Below, piece by piece: positions 23,531 through 38,976 of a DNA stretch of 64,000 nt. Each line of letters opens with the position of its first letter. The stretch's first letter is position 1. The DNA is from Chamaelirium japonicum (taxonomy: Eukaryota; Streptophyta; Magnoliopsida; Liliales; Melanthiaceae): assembly GCA_947650365.1 (NCBI GenBank), contig OX393549.1, positions 30,471,209-30,535,208 on the forward strand, in the 5' to 3' direction. A program made the position numbers and the translations under genes. The notes under the pieces are model-generated. The model saw only the letters and a program-made list of their open reading frames with translations, made no database searches and was not told the origin of the DNA.

Positions 23531-25830
23531 ATTCATTCATTCGCACGATCCATTCGAATTCATTCGCACGATCCATTCTAATTCATTCATACGATCCATT
23601 CTAATTCATTCGTACGATCCATTCTAATTCATTCGCACAAATGTATCCATTCTAATTCATTCGTACGATCCATTCTAATTCATTCGCACGATCCATTCTA
23701 ATTCATTCGTACGATCCATTCTAATTCATTAGCATGATCCATGCTAATTCATTCGTTCGATCCATTCTAATTCATTCGTACGATCCATTCTAATTCCTTC
23801 GTACGATCCATTCAATTTCATTCGTATGATCCATTCTAATTCCTTCGTACGATCCATTCTAATTCCTTCGTATCCATTCTAATTCACGCATACGATCCAT
23901 TCTAATTGATTCGTACGATCTATTCTAATTCATTCATACAATCCATTCTAATTCTGTCACACGATCCATTCTAATTCATTCGTACGATCCATTCTAATTC
24001 ATTCGTACGAATCCATTCTAATTCATTCGTACAATCTATTCTATTTCATTCGTACGATCCATTCTTACTCATTCATATGATCCATTCCAATTCATTCGGA
24101 CGAATGTATCCATTCTAATTTATTCGTACGATCCATTCTAATTCATTCGTACGATCCATTCTAATTCATTCGTACGATCCATTCTAATTCATTCGTCCGA
24201 TCCATTCTAATTCATTCGCACGAATGTATCCATTCTAATTCATTTGTACGATCCATTCTAATTCATTCGTACGATCCATTCTAATTCATTCGTAAGATCC
24301 ATTCCAATTCATTCGTACGATCCATTCTAATTTATTCGCACGAATGTATCCATTCTAGTTCATTCGTACGATCCATTCTAATTCATTTGTACAATCCATT
24401 CTAATTCATTCGTACGATCCATTCTAATTCATTCGCACAAATGTATCCATTCTAATTCATTCGTACGATCCATTCTAATTCATTCGTACGATCTATTCTA
24501 ATTCATTCGTAAGATCCATTCTAATTCATTCGTAGGATCCATTCTAATTCATTCGTACGATCCATTCTAATTCATTCGCACGAATGTATCCATTCAAGTT
24601 CATTCGTACGATCCATTCTAATTCATTCGTACGATCCATTCTAATTCATTTGCACAATCCATTCTAATTCATTCGTACGATCCATTCTAATTCATTCATA
24701 CGATCCATTCTAATTCGTTCGTACGATCCATTCTAATTCATTCACACAAATGTATCCATTCTAATTCATTCATACGATCCATTCTAATTCATTCGCTCGA
24801 ATGTATCCATTCTAATCCATTCGTACGATCCATTCTAATCCATTCGTACGATCCATTCTAATTCATTCGCATGAATGTAACCATTCTAATTCATTCATTT
24901 GATCCATTCTAATTCATTCGTACGATCCATTCTAATTCATTCGTCCGATCCATTCTAATTCATTCGCACGAATGTATCCATTCTAGTTGATTCGTAAGAT
25001 CCATTCTAATTCATTCGCACGATCCATTCTAATTCATTCATAGGATCCATTCTAATTCATTCATACGATCTATTCTAATTCATTCGCTCGAATGTATCCA
25101 TTCTAATCCATTTGTACGATCCATTCTAATCCATTCGTACGATCCATTCTAATTCATTCGCATGAATGTAACCATTCTAATTCATTCATTTGATCCATTC
25201 TAATTCATTCGTACGATCCATTCTAATTCATTCGTCCGATCCATTCTAATTCATTCGCACGAATGTATCCATTCTAATTCATTCATACGATCCATTCTAA
25301 TTCATTCGTACGATCCATTCTAATTCATTCGTACGATCCATTCTAATTCATTCGCATGAATGTATCCATTCTAGTTCATTCATACGATCCATTCTAATTC
25401 ATTCGTACGATCCATTCTAATTCATTCGCACGATCCATTCTAATTCATTCGTACGATCAATTCTAATTCATTCGCACGAATGTATCCATTCTAATTCATT
25501 CATACGATCCATTCTAATTCATTCGTACGATCCATTCTAATTCACTCATACGATCCATTCTAATACATTCATACGATCCATTCTAATTCATTTGCATGAA
25601 TATATCCATTCTAATTCATTCGTACGATCCATTCTAATTCCTTCGTACGATCCATTCTAATTCATCCGTACGATTTATTCTAATTCATTCGTGCGATCCA
25701 TTCTAATTCATTCGTACGATCCATTCTAATTCCTTCGTACGATCCATTCTAATTCATTCGTACGATCCATTCTAATTCCTTCGTACGATCCATTCTAATT
25801 CATTCGTACGATCCATTCTAATTCATTCGT
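23531..25830 (+). repeat. Satellite block 17, + orientation
   Basis: It has many 28-bp units and two TGTAACC / CATTTGATCC modules near 24880 and 25170. It ends at P1. Confidence 0.88.
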
Positions 25831-27118
25831 ACGAATGGATACATTCGTGTGAATGAATTAGAATGGATCGTACGAATGAGTAAGAATGGATCGTACGAAT
25901 GAAATAGAATGGATTCCACGAATGAATTAGAATGGATCGTACGAATGAATTAGAATGGATCGTGTGAAAGAATTAGAATGGATTGTATGAATGAATTAGA
26001 ATGGATCATACGAATGAATTAGAATGGATCGTACGAAGGAATTAGAATGGATCGTACGAATGAATTAGAATGGATCGTACGAATGAATTAGAATAGATCG
26101 TACGAATGAATTAGAATGGATCGTACGAAGGAATTAGAATGGATCGTACGAATGAATTAGAATGGATATATTCGTGCAAATGAATTAGAATGGCTCGTAT
26201 GAATGTTTTAGAATGGATCGTATGAGTGAATTAGAATGGATCGTACGAATGAATTAAAATGGATACATTCGTGTGAATGAATTAGAATGGATCGTATGAA
26301 TGAATTAGAATAGATTTTGTGAATGAATTAGAACTGATCGTACGAATGAATTAGAATGGATACATTCGTGCGAATGAATTAGAATGGATTGTATGAATGA
26401 ATTAGAATGGATCGTACGAATGAATTAGAATGGATCGTATGAGTGAATTAGAATGGATACGAAGGAATTAGAATGGATCGTACGAAGGAATTAGAATGGA
26501 TCATACGAATGAAATAGAATGGATCGTACGAAGGAATTAGAATAGATCGTACGAAGGAATTAGAATGGATCGTACGAATGAATTAGAATGGATATATTCG
26601 TGCAAATGAATTAGAATGGATCGTATGAATGAATTTGAATGGATCGTATGAGTGAATTAGAACGGATAGTACGAATGAAGTAGAATGGATCGTATGAATG
26701 AATTAGAATGGATACATTCATGCGAATGAATTAGTATGGATCGTATGAATGAATTAGAATAGATTGTGCGAATGAATTAGAATTGATCGTACGAATGAAT
26801 TAGAATGGATACATTCGTGCGAATAAATTAGAATAGATTGTATGAATGAATTAGAATGGATCATACGAATGAATTAGAATGGATCGTACGAATGAATTAG
26901 AATAGATTGCGCGAATGAATTAGAATGGATCGTACGAATGAATTAGAATGGATCGTACGAAGGAATTAGAATGGATCGTACGAATGAATTAGAATGGATC
27001 GTACGAAGGAATTAGAATGGATCGTACGAAAGAATTAGAATGGATCGTACGATTGAATTAGAATGGATCATACGAATGAGTAAGAATGGATCGTATGAAT
27101 GAATTAGATTGGATCGTA
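25831..27118 (-). repeat. Satellite block 18, - orientation
   Basis: It has a P1 start (GATTCCACG in place of GATTGCACG), GAAGGAATTAG units and an ATTTTGTGAATG unit near 26307. It ends where a single + monomer intrudes. Confidence 0.86.
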
Positions 27119-27141
27119 TGATCCATTCTAATTCATTAGCA
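27119..27141 (+). repeat. Single inverted monomer (+)
   Basis: One + monomer sits within - blocks. The same intrusion occurs at 38953-38976 and, shortened, at 51497-51509, each after GAATTAGATTGGATCG. Confidence 0.8.
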
Positions 27142-27716
27142 TGGATCGTGCTAATGAATTAGAATGGAATATACGAATGAATTAGAATGGATTGTAGAAT
27201 GGATCGTACGAATGAATTAGAATGAATTAGAATGGATCATACGAATGAATTAGAATAGATCATAGGAATGAATTAGAATGGATCGTGCAAATGAATTAAA
27301 ATGGATACATTCGTGCGAATGAATTAGAATAGATCGTGCGGATGAATTAGAATGGATCGTACGAATGAATTAGAATGGATATATTTGAACGAATAAATTA
27401 GAATGGATCATATGAATGAATTAGAATGGATCGTACGAATGAATTAGAATGGATAGTGCGAATGAATTAGAATCGATCGTACGAATGAATTAGAATGGAT
27501 CATACGAATGAATTAGAATGGATCATACGAATGAGTAAGAATGGATCGTACGAATGAATTAGAATGGATCGTACGAATGAATTAGAATGGATCGTACGAA
27601 TAAATTAGAATGGATATATTCGTCCGAATGAATTAGAATGGATCATACGAATGAGTAAGAATGGATCGTACGAATGAAATAGAATAGATTGTGCGAATGA
27701 ATTAGAATGGATCCTA
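27142..27716 (-). repeat. Satellite block 20, - orientation
   Basis: It contains 10-bp subunits near 27215 and an ATATTTGAACGAAT unit near 27380 shared with 39220 and 52010. It ends at M4. Confidence 0.86.
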
Positions 27717-27920
27717 GTACGATCCATTCTAATTCATTCGTACGATCCATTCTAATTCATTCATACTATCCATTCTAATTCTTTCACACGATCCATTCTA
27801 ATTGATTTGTACGATCCATTCTAATTCATTCGTGCAATCCATTCTATTTCATTCGTACGATCCATTCTTACTCATTCGTACAATCCATTCTAATTCATTC
27901 ACATGAATGTATCCATTCGT
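27717..27920 (+). repeat. Satellite block 21, + orientation
   Basis: This short block runs from M4 to P4. Confidence 0.86.
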
Positions 27921-30019
27921 ACGAATGAATTAGAATAGATTGTACGAATGAATTAGAATGGATCGTACGAATGAATTAGAATGGATCGTACAAAGGAATT
28001 AGAGTGGATCGTACGAATGAATTAGAATGGACCGTACGAATGAATTAGAATAGATCGTACGAATGAATTAGAATGGATCATACGAAGGAATTAGAATGGA
28101 AGGTACGAATGAATTAGAATGGATATATTCGTGCAAATGAATTAGAATGGATCGTATGAATGTATTAGAATGGATCGTATGAGTGAATTAGAATGGATCG
28201 TACGAATGAATTATAATGGATGGTATGAATGAATTAGAATGGATACATTCGCGTGAATGAATTAGAATGGATCGTATGAATGAATTAGAATAGATTTTGT
28301 GAATGAATTAGAACTGATCGTACGAATGAATTAGAATGGATACATTCGTGCGAATGAATTAGAATGGATTGTATGAATGAGTTAGAATGGATCGTACGAA
28401 TGAATTAGAATGGATCGTATGAGTGAATTAGAATGGATACGAAGGAATTAGAATGGATCGTACGAATGAAATAGAATGGATTGTGCGAATGAATTAGAAT
28501 GGATCTTACGAATGAATTAGAATGGATCGTGTGAAAGAATTAGAATGGATTGTATGAATGAATTAGAATAGATCATATGAATGAATTAGAATGGATCGTA
28601 CGAATGAATTAGAATGGATCGTATGAATGAACTAGAATGGATACATTCGTGCGAATGAATTAGAATGGATCGTACGAATGAATTAGAATGGATCCTACGA
28701 ATGAATTAGAATAGATCTTACGAATGAATTAGAATGGATCGTACGAAGGAATTAGAATGGATCGTACGAATGAATTAGAATGGATATATTTGTGCAAATG
28801 AATTAGAATGGATCGTATGAATGTATTAGAATGGATCGTATGAGTGAATTAGAATGGATCGTACGAATGAATTAGAATGGATTGTATGAATTAATTAGAA
28901 TGGATCGTACGAATGAATTAGAATGGATCATACGAATGAATTAGAATGGATCATACGAATGAATTAGAATGGATCGTACGAATGAATTAGAATGGATCGT
29001 ACGAATGAATTAGAATGGATACATTCGTGCGAATGAATTAGAATGGATTGTGCGAATGAATAAGAACAGATCGTGCGAATGAATTAGAATGGATCGTACG
29101 AATGAATTAGAATGGATCGTGCGAATGAATTAGAATGGATCGTACGAATGAATTAGAATGGATACATTTGTGCGAATGAATTAGAATGGATCGTACGAAT
29201 GAATTAGAATGGATCGTATGAATGATTTAGAATGGATCGTACGAATGAATTAGAATGGATCGTGCGAATGAATTAGAATGGATCATACGAATGAATTAGA
29301 ATGGATCGTGTGAAAGAATTAGAATGGATCGTACGAATGAATTAGAATGGATCGTGCGAATGAATTATAATGTATCGTACGAATGAATTAGAATGGATAC
29401 ATTTGTTCGAATGAATTAGAATGGATCGTACGAATGAATTAGAATGGATCGTAGGAATGAATTAGAATGGATCGTACGAATGAATTAGAATGGATCGTGC
29501 GAATGAATTAGAATGGATCGTACGAATGAATTAGAATGGATCGTACGAATGAACTAGAATGGATACATTCGTGCGAATGAATTAGAATGGATCGTACGAA
29601 TGAATTAGAATGGATCGTACGAATGAATTAGAATGGATCTTACGAATGAATTAGAATGGATCGTACGAATGAATTAGAATGGATACATTCGTGCGAATGA
29701 ATTAGAATGGATCGGACGAATGAATTAGAATGGATCGTACGAATAAATTAGAATGGATCGTACGAATGAATTAGAATGGATCGTACGAATAAATTAGAAT
29801 GGATACATTCGTCCGAATGAATTAGAATGGATCATACGAATGAGTAAGAATGGATCGTACGAATGAAATAGAATAGATTGTATGAATGAATTAGAATGGA
29901 TCCTACGAATGAATTAGAATGGATCGTGTGAAAGAATTAGAATGGATTGTATGAATGAATTAGAATGGATCGTATGAATGAATTAGAATGGATCGTGCGA
30001 ATGAATTAGAATGGATCGT
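27921..30019 (-). repeat. Satellite block 22, - orientation
   Basis: It includes an ATTTTGTGAATG unit near 28300. It ends at GATCGTGCTAATTC, unique, but its next monomers are those that follow M3. Confidence 0.87.
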
Positions 30020-31385
30020 GCTAATTCATTCGTTCGATCAATTCTAATTCATTAGCACGATCCATTCTAATTCATTCGTACGATCCATTCTAATTCATTC
30101 GCACGATCCATTCTAATTCATTCATAGGATCCATTCTAATTCATTCATACGATCTATTCTAATTCTTTCGCACGAATGTATCCATTGTAATTCATTCGCA
30201 CGAATGTATCCATTCTAATTCATTTGTACGATCCATTCTAATTCATTCGTACGATCCATTCTAATTCATTAGCACGATCCATGCTAATGAATTAGAATGG
30301 ATCGTACGATCCAATCTAATTCATTCATACGATCCATTCTTACTCATTCGTATGATCCATTCTAATTCAATCGTACGATCCATTCTAATTCCTTCGTACG
30401 ATCCATTCTAATTCATTCGTACGATCCATTCTAATTCATTCGTACGATACATTCTAATTCCTTCGTACGATCCATTCTAATTCATTCGCGCAATCTATTC
30501 TAATTCATTCGTACGATCCATTCTAATTCATTCGTAAGATCCATTCTAATTCATTCATACAATCCATTCTAATTTATTCGCACGAATGTATCCATTCTAA
30601 TTCATTCGTACAATCCATTCTAATTCATTCATATGATCCATTCTACTTCATTCGTACTATCCGTTCTAATTCACTCATACGATCCATTCTAATTCATTCA
30701 TACGATCCATTCTAATTCATTTGCACGAATATATCCATTCTAATTCATTCGTACGATCCATTCTAATTCCTTCGTACGATCCATTCTAATTCCTTCGTAC
30801 GATCCATTCTAATTCCTTCGTACGATCCATTCTATTTCATTCGTATGATCCATTCTAACTCCTTCGTACGATCCATTCTAATTCCTTCGTATCCATTCTA
30901 ATTCACTCATACGATCCATTCTAATTCATTCGTACGATCCATTCTAATTCATTCATACAATCCATTCTAATTCATTCGCACGAATGTATCCATTCTAATT
31001 CATTCGTACGATCAGTTCTAATTCATTCACAAAATCTATTCTAATTCATTCATACGATCCATTCTAATTCATTCACATGAATGTATCCATTCTAATTCAT
31101 TCATACGATCCATTCTAATTCATTCATACGATCCATTCTAATTCACTCATACGATCCATTCTAATACATTCATACGATCCATTCTAATTTATTTGCACGA
31201 ATATATCCATTCTAATTCATTCGTACGATCCATTCTAATTCCTTCGTACGATCCATTCTAATTCATTCGTACGATCCATTCTAATTCATTCGTACGATCC
31301 ATTCTAATTCATTCGTACGATCCATTCTAATTCCTTCGTACGATCCATTCTAATTCATTCATACGATCTATTCTAATTCATTCGT
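30020..31385 (+). repeat. Satellite block 23, + orientation
   Basis: It holds one inverted monomer at about 30287-30306, a CACAAAATC unit near 31035, and ends at P1. Confidence 0.86.
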
Positions 31386-31769
31386 ACGAATGGATACATT
31401 CGTGTGAATGAATTAGAATGGATCATACGAATGAGTAAGAATGGATCGTACGAATGAAATAGAATGGATTGCACGAATGAATTAGAATGGATCGTACGAA
31501 TGAATTAGAATGGATCGTGTGAAAGAATTAGAATGGATTGTATGAATGAATTAGAATGGATCGTATGAATGAATTAGAATGGATCGTACGAATGAATTAG
31601 AATGGATCGTACGAATGAATTAGAATGGATACATTCGTGCAAATGAATTAGAATGGATCATACGAATGAGTAAGAATGGATCGTACGAATGAAATAGAAT
31701 GGATTGTACGAATGAATTAGAATGGATCATACGAATGAATTAGAATAGATTGTATGAATGAATTGGAAT
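31386..31769 (-). repeat. Satellite block 24, - orientation
   Basis: It has a P1 start with GATTGCACG order and a unique right junction (TTGGAATGTATCC). Confidence 0.86.
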
Positions 31770-32179
31770 GTATCCATTCTAATAGATACGTACGATCCAT
31801 TCTATTTCATTCGTACGATCCATTCTAATTCGTTCATACGATCCATTCTAATTCATTCATACAATCCATGCTAATTCTTTCACACCATCCATTCTAATTC
31901 ATTCGTACGATCCATTCTAATTCATTCGTACAATCCATTCTATTTCATTCGTACGATCCATTCTTACTCATTCGTACGATCCATTCTAATTCAATCCATT
32001 CTAATTCTTTCACACGATCCATTCTAATTCATTCATACGATCCATTCTAATTCATTCGTATGATCCATTCTAATTCCTTCATACGATCCATTCTATTTCA
32101 TTCATACGATGCATTCTTACTCATTCGTATGATCCATTCTAATTCATTTGCACAAATATATCCATTCTAATTCATTCGT
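31770..32179 (+). repeat. Satellite block 25, + orientation
   Basis: It ends at the TCGTACGA palindrome, but the next unit is TGAAATAG, not the P1-specific one. Confidence 0.86.
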
Positions 32180-33571
32180 ACGAATGAAATAGAATGGATT
32201 GTACGAATGAATTAGAATGGATCGTACGAATGAATTAGAATGGATACATTCGTGCGAATGAATTAGAATGGATCGTATGAATGAATTAGAATGGATCGTA
32301 TGAATGAATTAGAATAGATTATGCGAATGAATTAGAATGGATCGTAAGAATGAATTAATGAATTAGAATGGATCGTACGAAGGAATAAGAATGGATTGTA
32401 CGAATGAATTAGAATGGATCATACGAATGAATTAGAATGGATACATTCGTGCGAATGAATTAGAATGGATCGTGCGAATTAATTCAAATGGATCGTGCGA
32501 ATGAATTAGAATGGATCGTATGAATGAATTAGAATGGATCGTGCGAATGAATTCGAATGGATCGTGCGAATGAATTAGAATGGATTGTATGAATGAATTA
32601 GAATGGATCGTCTGAATGAATTAGAATGGATCGTACGAATGAATTAGAATGGATACATTCGTGCGAATGAATTAGAATGGATCATACGAATGAGTAAGAA
32701 TGGATCGTACGAATGAAATAGAATGGATTGTGCGAATGCATTAGAATAGATCATACGAATGAATTAGAATGGATCGTACGAATGAATTAGAATGGATCCT
32801 ATGAATGAATTAGAATGGATCGTACGAATGAATTAGAATGGATCGTGTGAAAGAATTAGAATGGATTGTATAAATGAATTAGAATGGATCGTATGAATGA
32901 ATTAGAATGGATACAATCGTGCGAATGAATTAGAATGGATCATACGAATGAGTAAGAGTGGATCTTACGAATGAAATAGAATGGATTGTATGAATGAATT
33001 AGAATGGATCGTGCGAATGAATTTGAATGGAACGTACGAATGAATTAGAATTGATCGTGCTAATGAATTAGAATTGATCGTACGAATGAAATAGAATGGA
33101 TTGTGCGAATGAATTAGAATGGATCGTACGAATGAATTAGAATGGATCGTGTGAAAGAATTAGAATGGATTGTATGAATGAATTAGAATAGATCGTATGA
33201 ATGAATTAGAATGGATAGTACGAATGAATTAGAATGGATCGTACGAATGAATTAGAATGGATCGTACGAATGAATTAGAATGGATACATTCGTGCGAATG
33301 AATTAGAATGGATACTAATCGTGCGAAAGAATTAGAATAGATCGTATGAATGAATTAGAATGGATCCTATGAATGAATTAGAATGGATCGTGTGAATGAA
33401 TTAGAATGGATCGTACGAATGAATTAGAATGGATCGTGCTAATGAATTAGAATTGATCGAACGAATGAATTAGCATGGATCGTGCTAATGAATTAGAATG
33501 GAACGTACGAATGAATTAGAATGGATCGTGTGAAAGAATTAGAATGGATTGTATGAATGAATTAGAATGAA
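32180..33571 (-). repeat. Satellite block 26, - orientation
   Basis: It includes a GTGCGAAAGAATTAG unit near 33323 that also precedes M2 near 34900, 40025 and 48190. It ends at M2. Confidence 0.87.
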
Positions 33572-33999
33572 TTCGTATGATCCATTCGAATTCATTCGCA
33601 CGATCCATTCTAATTCATTCATACGATCCATTCTAATTCATTCATACAATCCATTCTAATTCTTTCACACGATCCATTCTAATTCATTCGTAGGATCCAT
33701 TCTAATTCATTCGTACAATCTATTCTATTTCATTCGTATGATCCATTCTTACTCATTCATATGATCCATTCTAATTCATTCGGACGAATGTATCCATTCT
33801 AAATTATTCGTACGATCCATTCTAATTCATTCGTACGATCCATTCTAATTCATTCGTACGATCCATTCTTACTCATTCGTATGATCCATTCTAATTCATT
33901 CATACGATCCATTCTAATTCATTCGTACGATCCATTCTAATTCATTCGCACAATCTATTCTAATTCATTCGTACGATCCATTCTAATTCATTCGTACGA
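33572..33999 (+). repeat. Satellite block 27, + orientation
   Basis: This 428-bp block lies between M2 and P2. Block 47 (48464-48890, 427 bp) has the same flanks and monomer order. Confidence 0.88.
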
Positions 34000-35146
34000 T
34001 CGTACGAATGAATTAGAATGGATCGTACAGAATGAATTACAATGGATTGTATGAATGAATTATAATGGATACATTCGTGCGAATGAATTAGAATGGATCA
34101 TACGAATGAGTAAGAATGGATCGTACGAATGAAATAGAATTGATTGTACGAATGAATTTGAATGGATCGTACAAATGAATTAGAATGGATCGTACGAATG
34201 AATTAGAATGGATCATACGAATGAGTAAGAATGGATCGTACAAATAAAATAGAATGGATTGTACGAATGAATTAGAATGGATCGTACGAATGAATTAGAA
34301 TGGATCATGTGAAAGAATTAGAATGCATTGTATGAATGAATTAGAATGGATCGTATGAATGAATTAGTATGGATCGCGCGAATGAATTCGAATGGATCGC
34401 ATGATCCATTCGAATAGAATGGATCGTATGAATGAATTAGAATGGATCGGGCGAATGAATTAGAATGGATTGTAGGAATGAATTAGAATGGATCGTATGA
34501 ATGAATTAGAATGGATCGTATGAATGAATTAGAATGGATCGTGCGAATGAATTAGAATGGATCGTACGAATGAATTAGAATGGATCGTACGAATGAATTA
34601 AAATGGATCATACGAATGAATTAGAATGGATCATACGAATGAGTAAGAATGGATCGTACGAATGAAATAGAATGGATTGTATGAATGAATTAGAATGGAT
34701 CGTACGAATGAATTAGAATGGATCGTGTGAAAGAATTAGAATGGATTGTATGAATGAATTAGAATGGATCATATGAATGAATTAGAATGGATCGTGCGAA
34801 TGAATTCAAATGGATCGTACGAATGAATTAGAATGGATCATACGAATGAATTAGAATGGATACATTCGTGCGAATGAGTTTGAATGGATACATTCGTGCG
34901 AAAGAATTAGAATATATCGTATGAATGAATTAGAATGGATACTATGAATAAATTAGAATGGATCGTGCGAATGAATTAGAATGGATCGTAGGAATGAATT
35001 AGAGTGGATCGTGCTAATGAATTAGAATTGATCGAACGAATGAATTAGCATGGATCGTGCTAATGAATTAGAATGGAACGTACGAATGAATTAGAATGGA
35101 TCGTGTGAAAGAATTAGAATGGATTGTATGAATGAATTAGAATGAA
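34000..35146 (-). repeat. Satellite block 28, - orientation
   Basis: It opens at P2 and contains the 30-bp palindrome at 34386-34415. It ends at M2. Confidence 0.87.
34386..34415. repeat. 30-bp palindrome, copy 2
   Basis: The same palindrome with spacer GCAT, in a - block. Its flanks are the reverse complement of those around copies 1 and 4. Confidence 0.85.
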
Positions 35147-35551
35147 TTCGTACGATCCATTCGAATTCATTCGCACGATCCATTCTAATTCATTCATACG
35201 ATCCATTCTAATTCATTCATACAATCCATTCTAATTCTTTCACACGATCCATTCTAATTCATTCGTAGGATCCATTCTAATCCATTCGTACAATCTATTC
35301 TATTTCATTCGTACGATCCATTCTTACTCATTCGTATGATCCATTCTAATTCATTCGCACGAATGTATCCATTCTAATTTATTCGTACGATCCATTCTAA
35401 TTCATTCGTACGATCCATTCTAATTCATTCGTACGATCCATTCTTACTCATTCGTATGATCCATTCTAATTCATTCGTACGATCCATTCTAATTCATTCG
35501 CACAATCTATTCTAATTCATTCGTACGATCCATTCTAATTCATTCGTACGA
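35147..35551 (+). repeat. Satellite block 29, + orientation
   Basis: It runs from M2 to an imperfect P2 and is a third copy of the module in blocks 27 and 47. Confidence 0.87.
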
Positions 35552-36236
35552 TCATACGAATGAATTAGAATGGATCGTACGGAATGAATTAGATTGGATT
35601 GTATGAATGAATTAGAATGGATACATTCGTGCGAATGAATTAGAATGGATCATACGAATGAGTAAGAATGGATCGTACGAATGAAATAGAATGGATTGTA
35701 CGAATAAATTAGAATGGATCGTACAAATAAATTAGAATGGATCATACGAATGAATTAGAATGGATCATACGAATGAGTAAGAATGGATCGTACAAATGAA
35801 ATAGAATGAATTGTACGAATGAAATAGAATGGATCGTACGAATGAATTAGAATGGATCGTGTGAAAGAATTACAATGCATTGTATGACTGAATTAGAATG
35901 GATCGTTTGAATGAATTAAAATGGATCGGGCGAATGAATTAGAATGGATTGTGGGAATGAATTAGAATGGATCGTATGAATGAATTAGAATGGATCGTAT
36001 GAATGAATTCGAATGGATCGTGCGAATGAATTAGAATGGATTGTACGAATGAATTAGAATGGATCGTACGAATGAATTAGAATGGATCATACGAATGAAT
36101 TTGAATGGATCATACGAATGAGTAAGAATGGATCGTACGAATGAAATAGAATGGATTGTACGAATGAATTAGAATGGATACATTCATGCGAATGAATTAG
36201 AATGGATCGGATGATTGAATTAGAATGGATCGTACG
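35552..36236 (-). repeat. Satellite block 30, - orientation
   Basis: It ends at M6, which recurs at 49648 after the same GGATGATTG/GGACGATTG unit. Confidence 0.86.
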
Positions 36237-37414
36237 ATTCATTCTAATTCATTCGTACGATCCATTCTAATATTTTCGTATGATTCATGCTAATTCATTC
36301 GTACGATCCATTCTAATTCATTCGTACGATCCATTCTTATTCATTCATACGATCCATTCTAATTCATTCGCATAATCCATTCTAATTCATTCGTACAATC
36401 CATTCTAATTCATTCGTATGATCCATTCTAACTCATTCGGTGGATCCATTCTAATTCATTCGTACGATCCATTCTAATTCATTCCCACGATCCATTCTAA
36501 TTTATTCGTACTATCCATTCTAATTCATTCGTACGATCTATTCTAATTCATTCGCACGAATGTAACGATTCTAATTCATTCATACGATTCATTCTAATTC
36601 ATTCATATGAGCTATTCTAATTCATTCGTACGATCCATTCTAATTCATTCGTACGATCCATTGTAATTCATTCATATAATCCATTTAGATTCATTCGCAC
36701 AAATGTATCCATTCAAATTCATTCGTACGATCCAGTCTAATTCATTCGTACGATCCATTCTAATTCATTCGCACGAATATATCCATTCTAATTCTTTCGT
36801 ACGATGCATTCTAATTCATTCGTACGATCCATTCTAATTCATTCTCACAAATGTATCCATTCTAATTCATTCGTACGATCCATTCTAATTCATTCCTATG
36901 ATCTATTCTAATTCATTCGCTCGAATGTATCTATTTTAATTCATTCGTACGATCCATTCTAATTCATTCGTACGATATAATTCATTCGTACGATCCATTC
37001 TAATTCATTCATATGATCGATTCTAATTCATTCGCATAATCCATTCTAATTCATTCGTACGATCCATTCTAATTCATTCGTATGATCCATTCTAATTTAT
37101 TCGTTCAAATATATCCATTCTAATTCATTCGTACGATCCATTCTAATTCATTCGTACGATCCATTATAATTCATTCGCAGGAATGTATCCATTCTAATTC
37201 ATTTGCACGATCCATTCTAATTCATTCCTATGATCTATTCTAATTCATTCGTACGATCCATTCTAATTCATTCGCTCGAATGTATCCATTCTAATTCATT
37301 CGTACGATCCATTCTAATTCGTTCATATGATCCATTCTAATTCATTCGTACGATCCATTCTAATTCGTTCGTACGATCCATTCTAATTCATTCGTATGAT
37401 CCATTCTAATTCAT
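36237..37414 (+). repeat. Satellite block 31, + orientation
   Basis: It carries a CTCATTCGGTGGATCC unit near 36431 shared with 46655 and 49842. It ends at a unique junction (TTCATAATTAGAATGG). Confidence 0.86.
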
Positions 37415-38952
37415 AATTAGAATGGATCGTACGAATGAATTAGAATGGATCGTACGAATGGATTAGAATGGATCCTACGAATGGATTAGAATGGATACGT
37501 TTGTGCATATGAATTAGAATGGATCATACGAATGAATTAGAATGGATCATATTAATGAATTAGAATGGATCGTACGAATGAATTAGAATGGATACATTCG
37601 TGCGAATGAATTAGAATGGATCGTGCGAATCAATTAGACTGGATCGTGCGAATGAATAAGAATAGATCATACGAATGAATTAGAATGGATCGTACGAATT
37701 AATTAGAATGGATACATTCGTGCGAATAAATTAGAATGGATTGTATGAATGAATTAGAATGGATCGTACGAATGAATTAGAATGGATCATACGAATTAAT
37801 TAGAATGGATCATACGATGGAATTAGAATGGATCGTACGAATGAATTAGAATGGATCGTACGAATGAATTAGAGTGGATACATTCGTGCGAATGAATTAG
37901 AATGGATTGTGCGAATGAATAAGAACAGATCGTGCGAATGAATTAGAATGGATCGTACGAATGAATTAAAATGGATCGTTCGAATGAATTAGAATGGATC
38001 GTACGAATGAATTAGAATGGATACATTTGTGCGAATGAATTAGAATGGGTCGTACGAATGAATTAGAATGGATCGTATGAATTAATTAGAATGGATCGTA
38101 CGAATGAATTAGAATGGATCGTGCGAATGAATTAGAATGGATCGTACGAATGAATTAGAATGGATCGTACGAATGAACTAGAATGGATACATTCGTGCGA
38201 ATGAATTAGAATGGATCGTACGAATGAATTAGAGTGGATCGTACGAATGAATTAGAATGGATCGTACGAATGAATTAGATTGGATACATTCGTGTGAAAG
38301 AATTAGAATGGATCGGACGAATGAATTAGAATGGATCGTACGAATGAATTAGAATGGATCGTACGAATGAATTAGAATGGATCGTACGAATGATTTAGAA
38401 TGGATATATTCGTGCAAATGAATTGGAATGGATCGTATGAATGAATTAGAATGGATCATATGAGTGAATTAGAATGGATAGTACGAATGAAGTAGAATGG
38501 ATCGTTTGAATGAATTAGAATGGATACATTCGTGCGAATGAATTAGAATGGATCGTATGAATGAATTAGAATAGATTGTGCGAATGAATTAGAATGGATC
38601 GTATGAATGAATTAGAATGGATACATTCGTGCGAATAAATTAGAATGGATTGTATGAATGAATTAGAATGGATCGTACGAATGAATTAGAATGGATCGTA
38701 CGAATGAATTAGAATAGATTGCGCGAATGAATTAAAATGGATCGTACGAATGAATTAGAATGGATCGTACGAAGGAATTAGAATGGATCGTACGAATGAA
38801 TTAGAATGGATCGTACGAATGAATTAGAATGGATCATACGAAGGAATTAGAATGGATCGTACGAATGAATTAGAATGGATCGTACGATTGAATTAGAATG
38901 GATCATACGAATGAGTAAGAATGGATCGTATGAATGAATTAGATTGGATCGT
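37415..38952 (-). repeat. Satellite block 32, - orientation
   Basis: It has 28-bp units in the - sense, then GAAGGAATTAG units. It is interrupted at its end by a single + monomer. Confidence 0.86.
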
Positions 38953-38976
38953 ACGATCCATTCTAATTCACTAGCA
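38953..38976 (+). repeat. Single inverted monomer (+)
   Basis: Same site and flanks as the intrusion at 27119-27141. Confidence 0.8.
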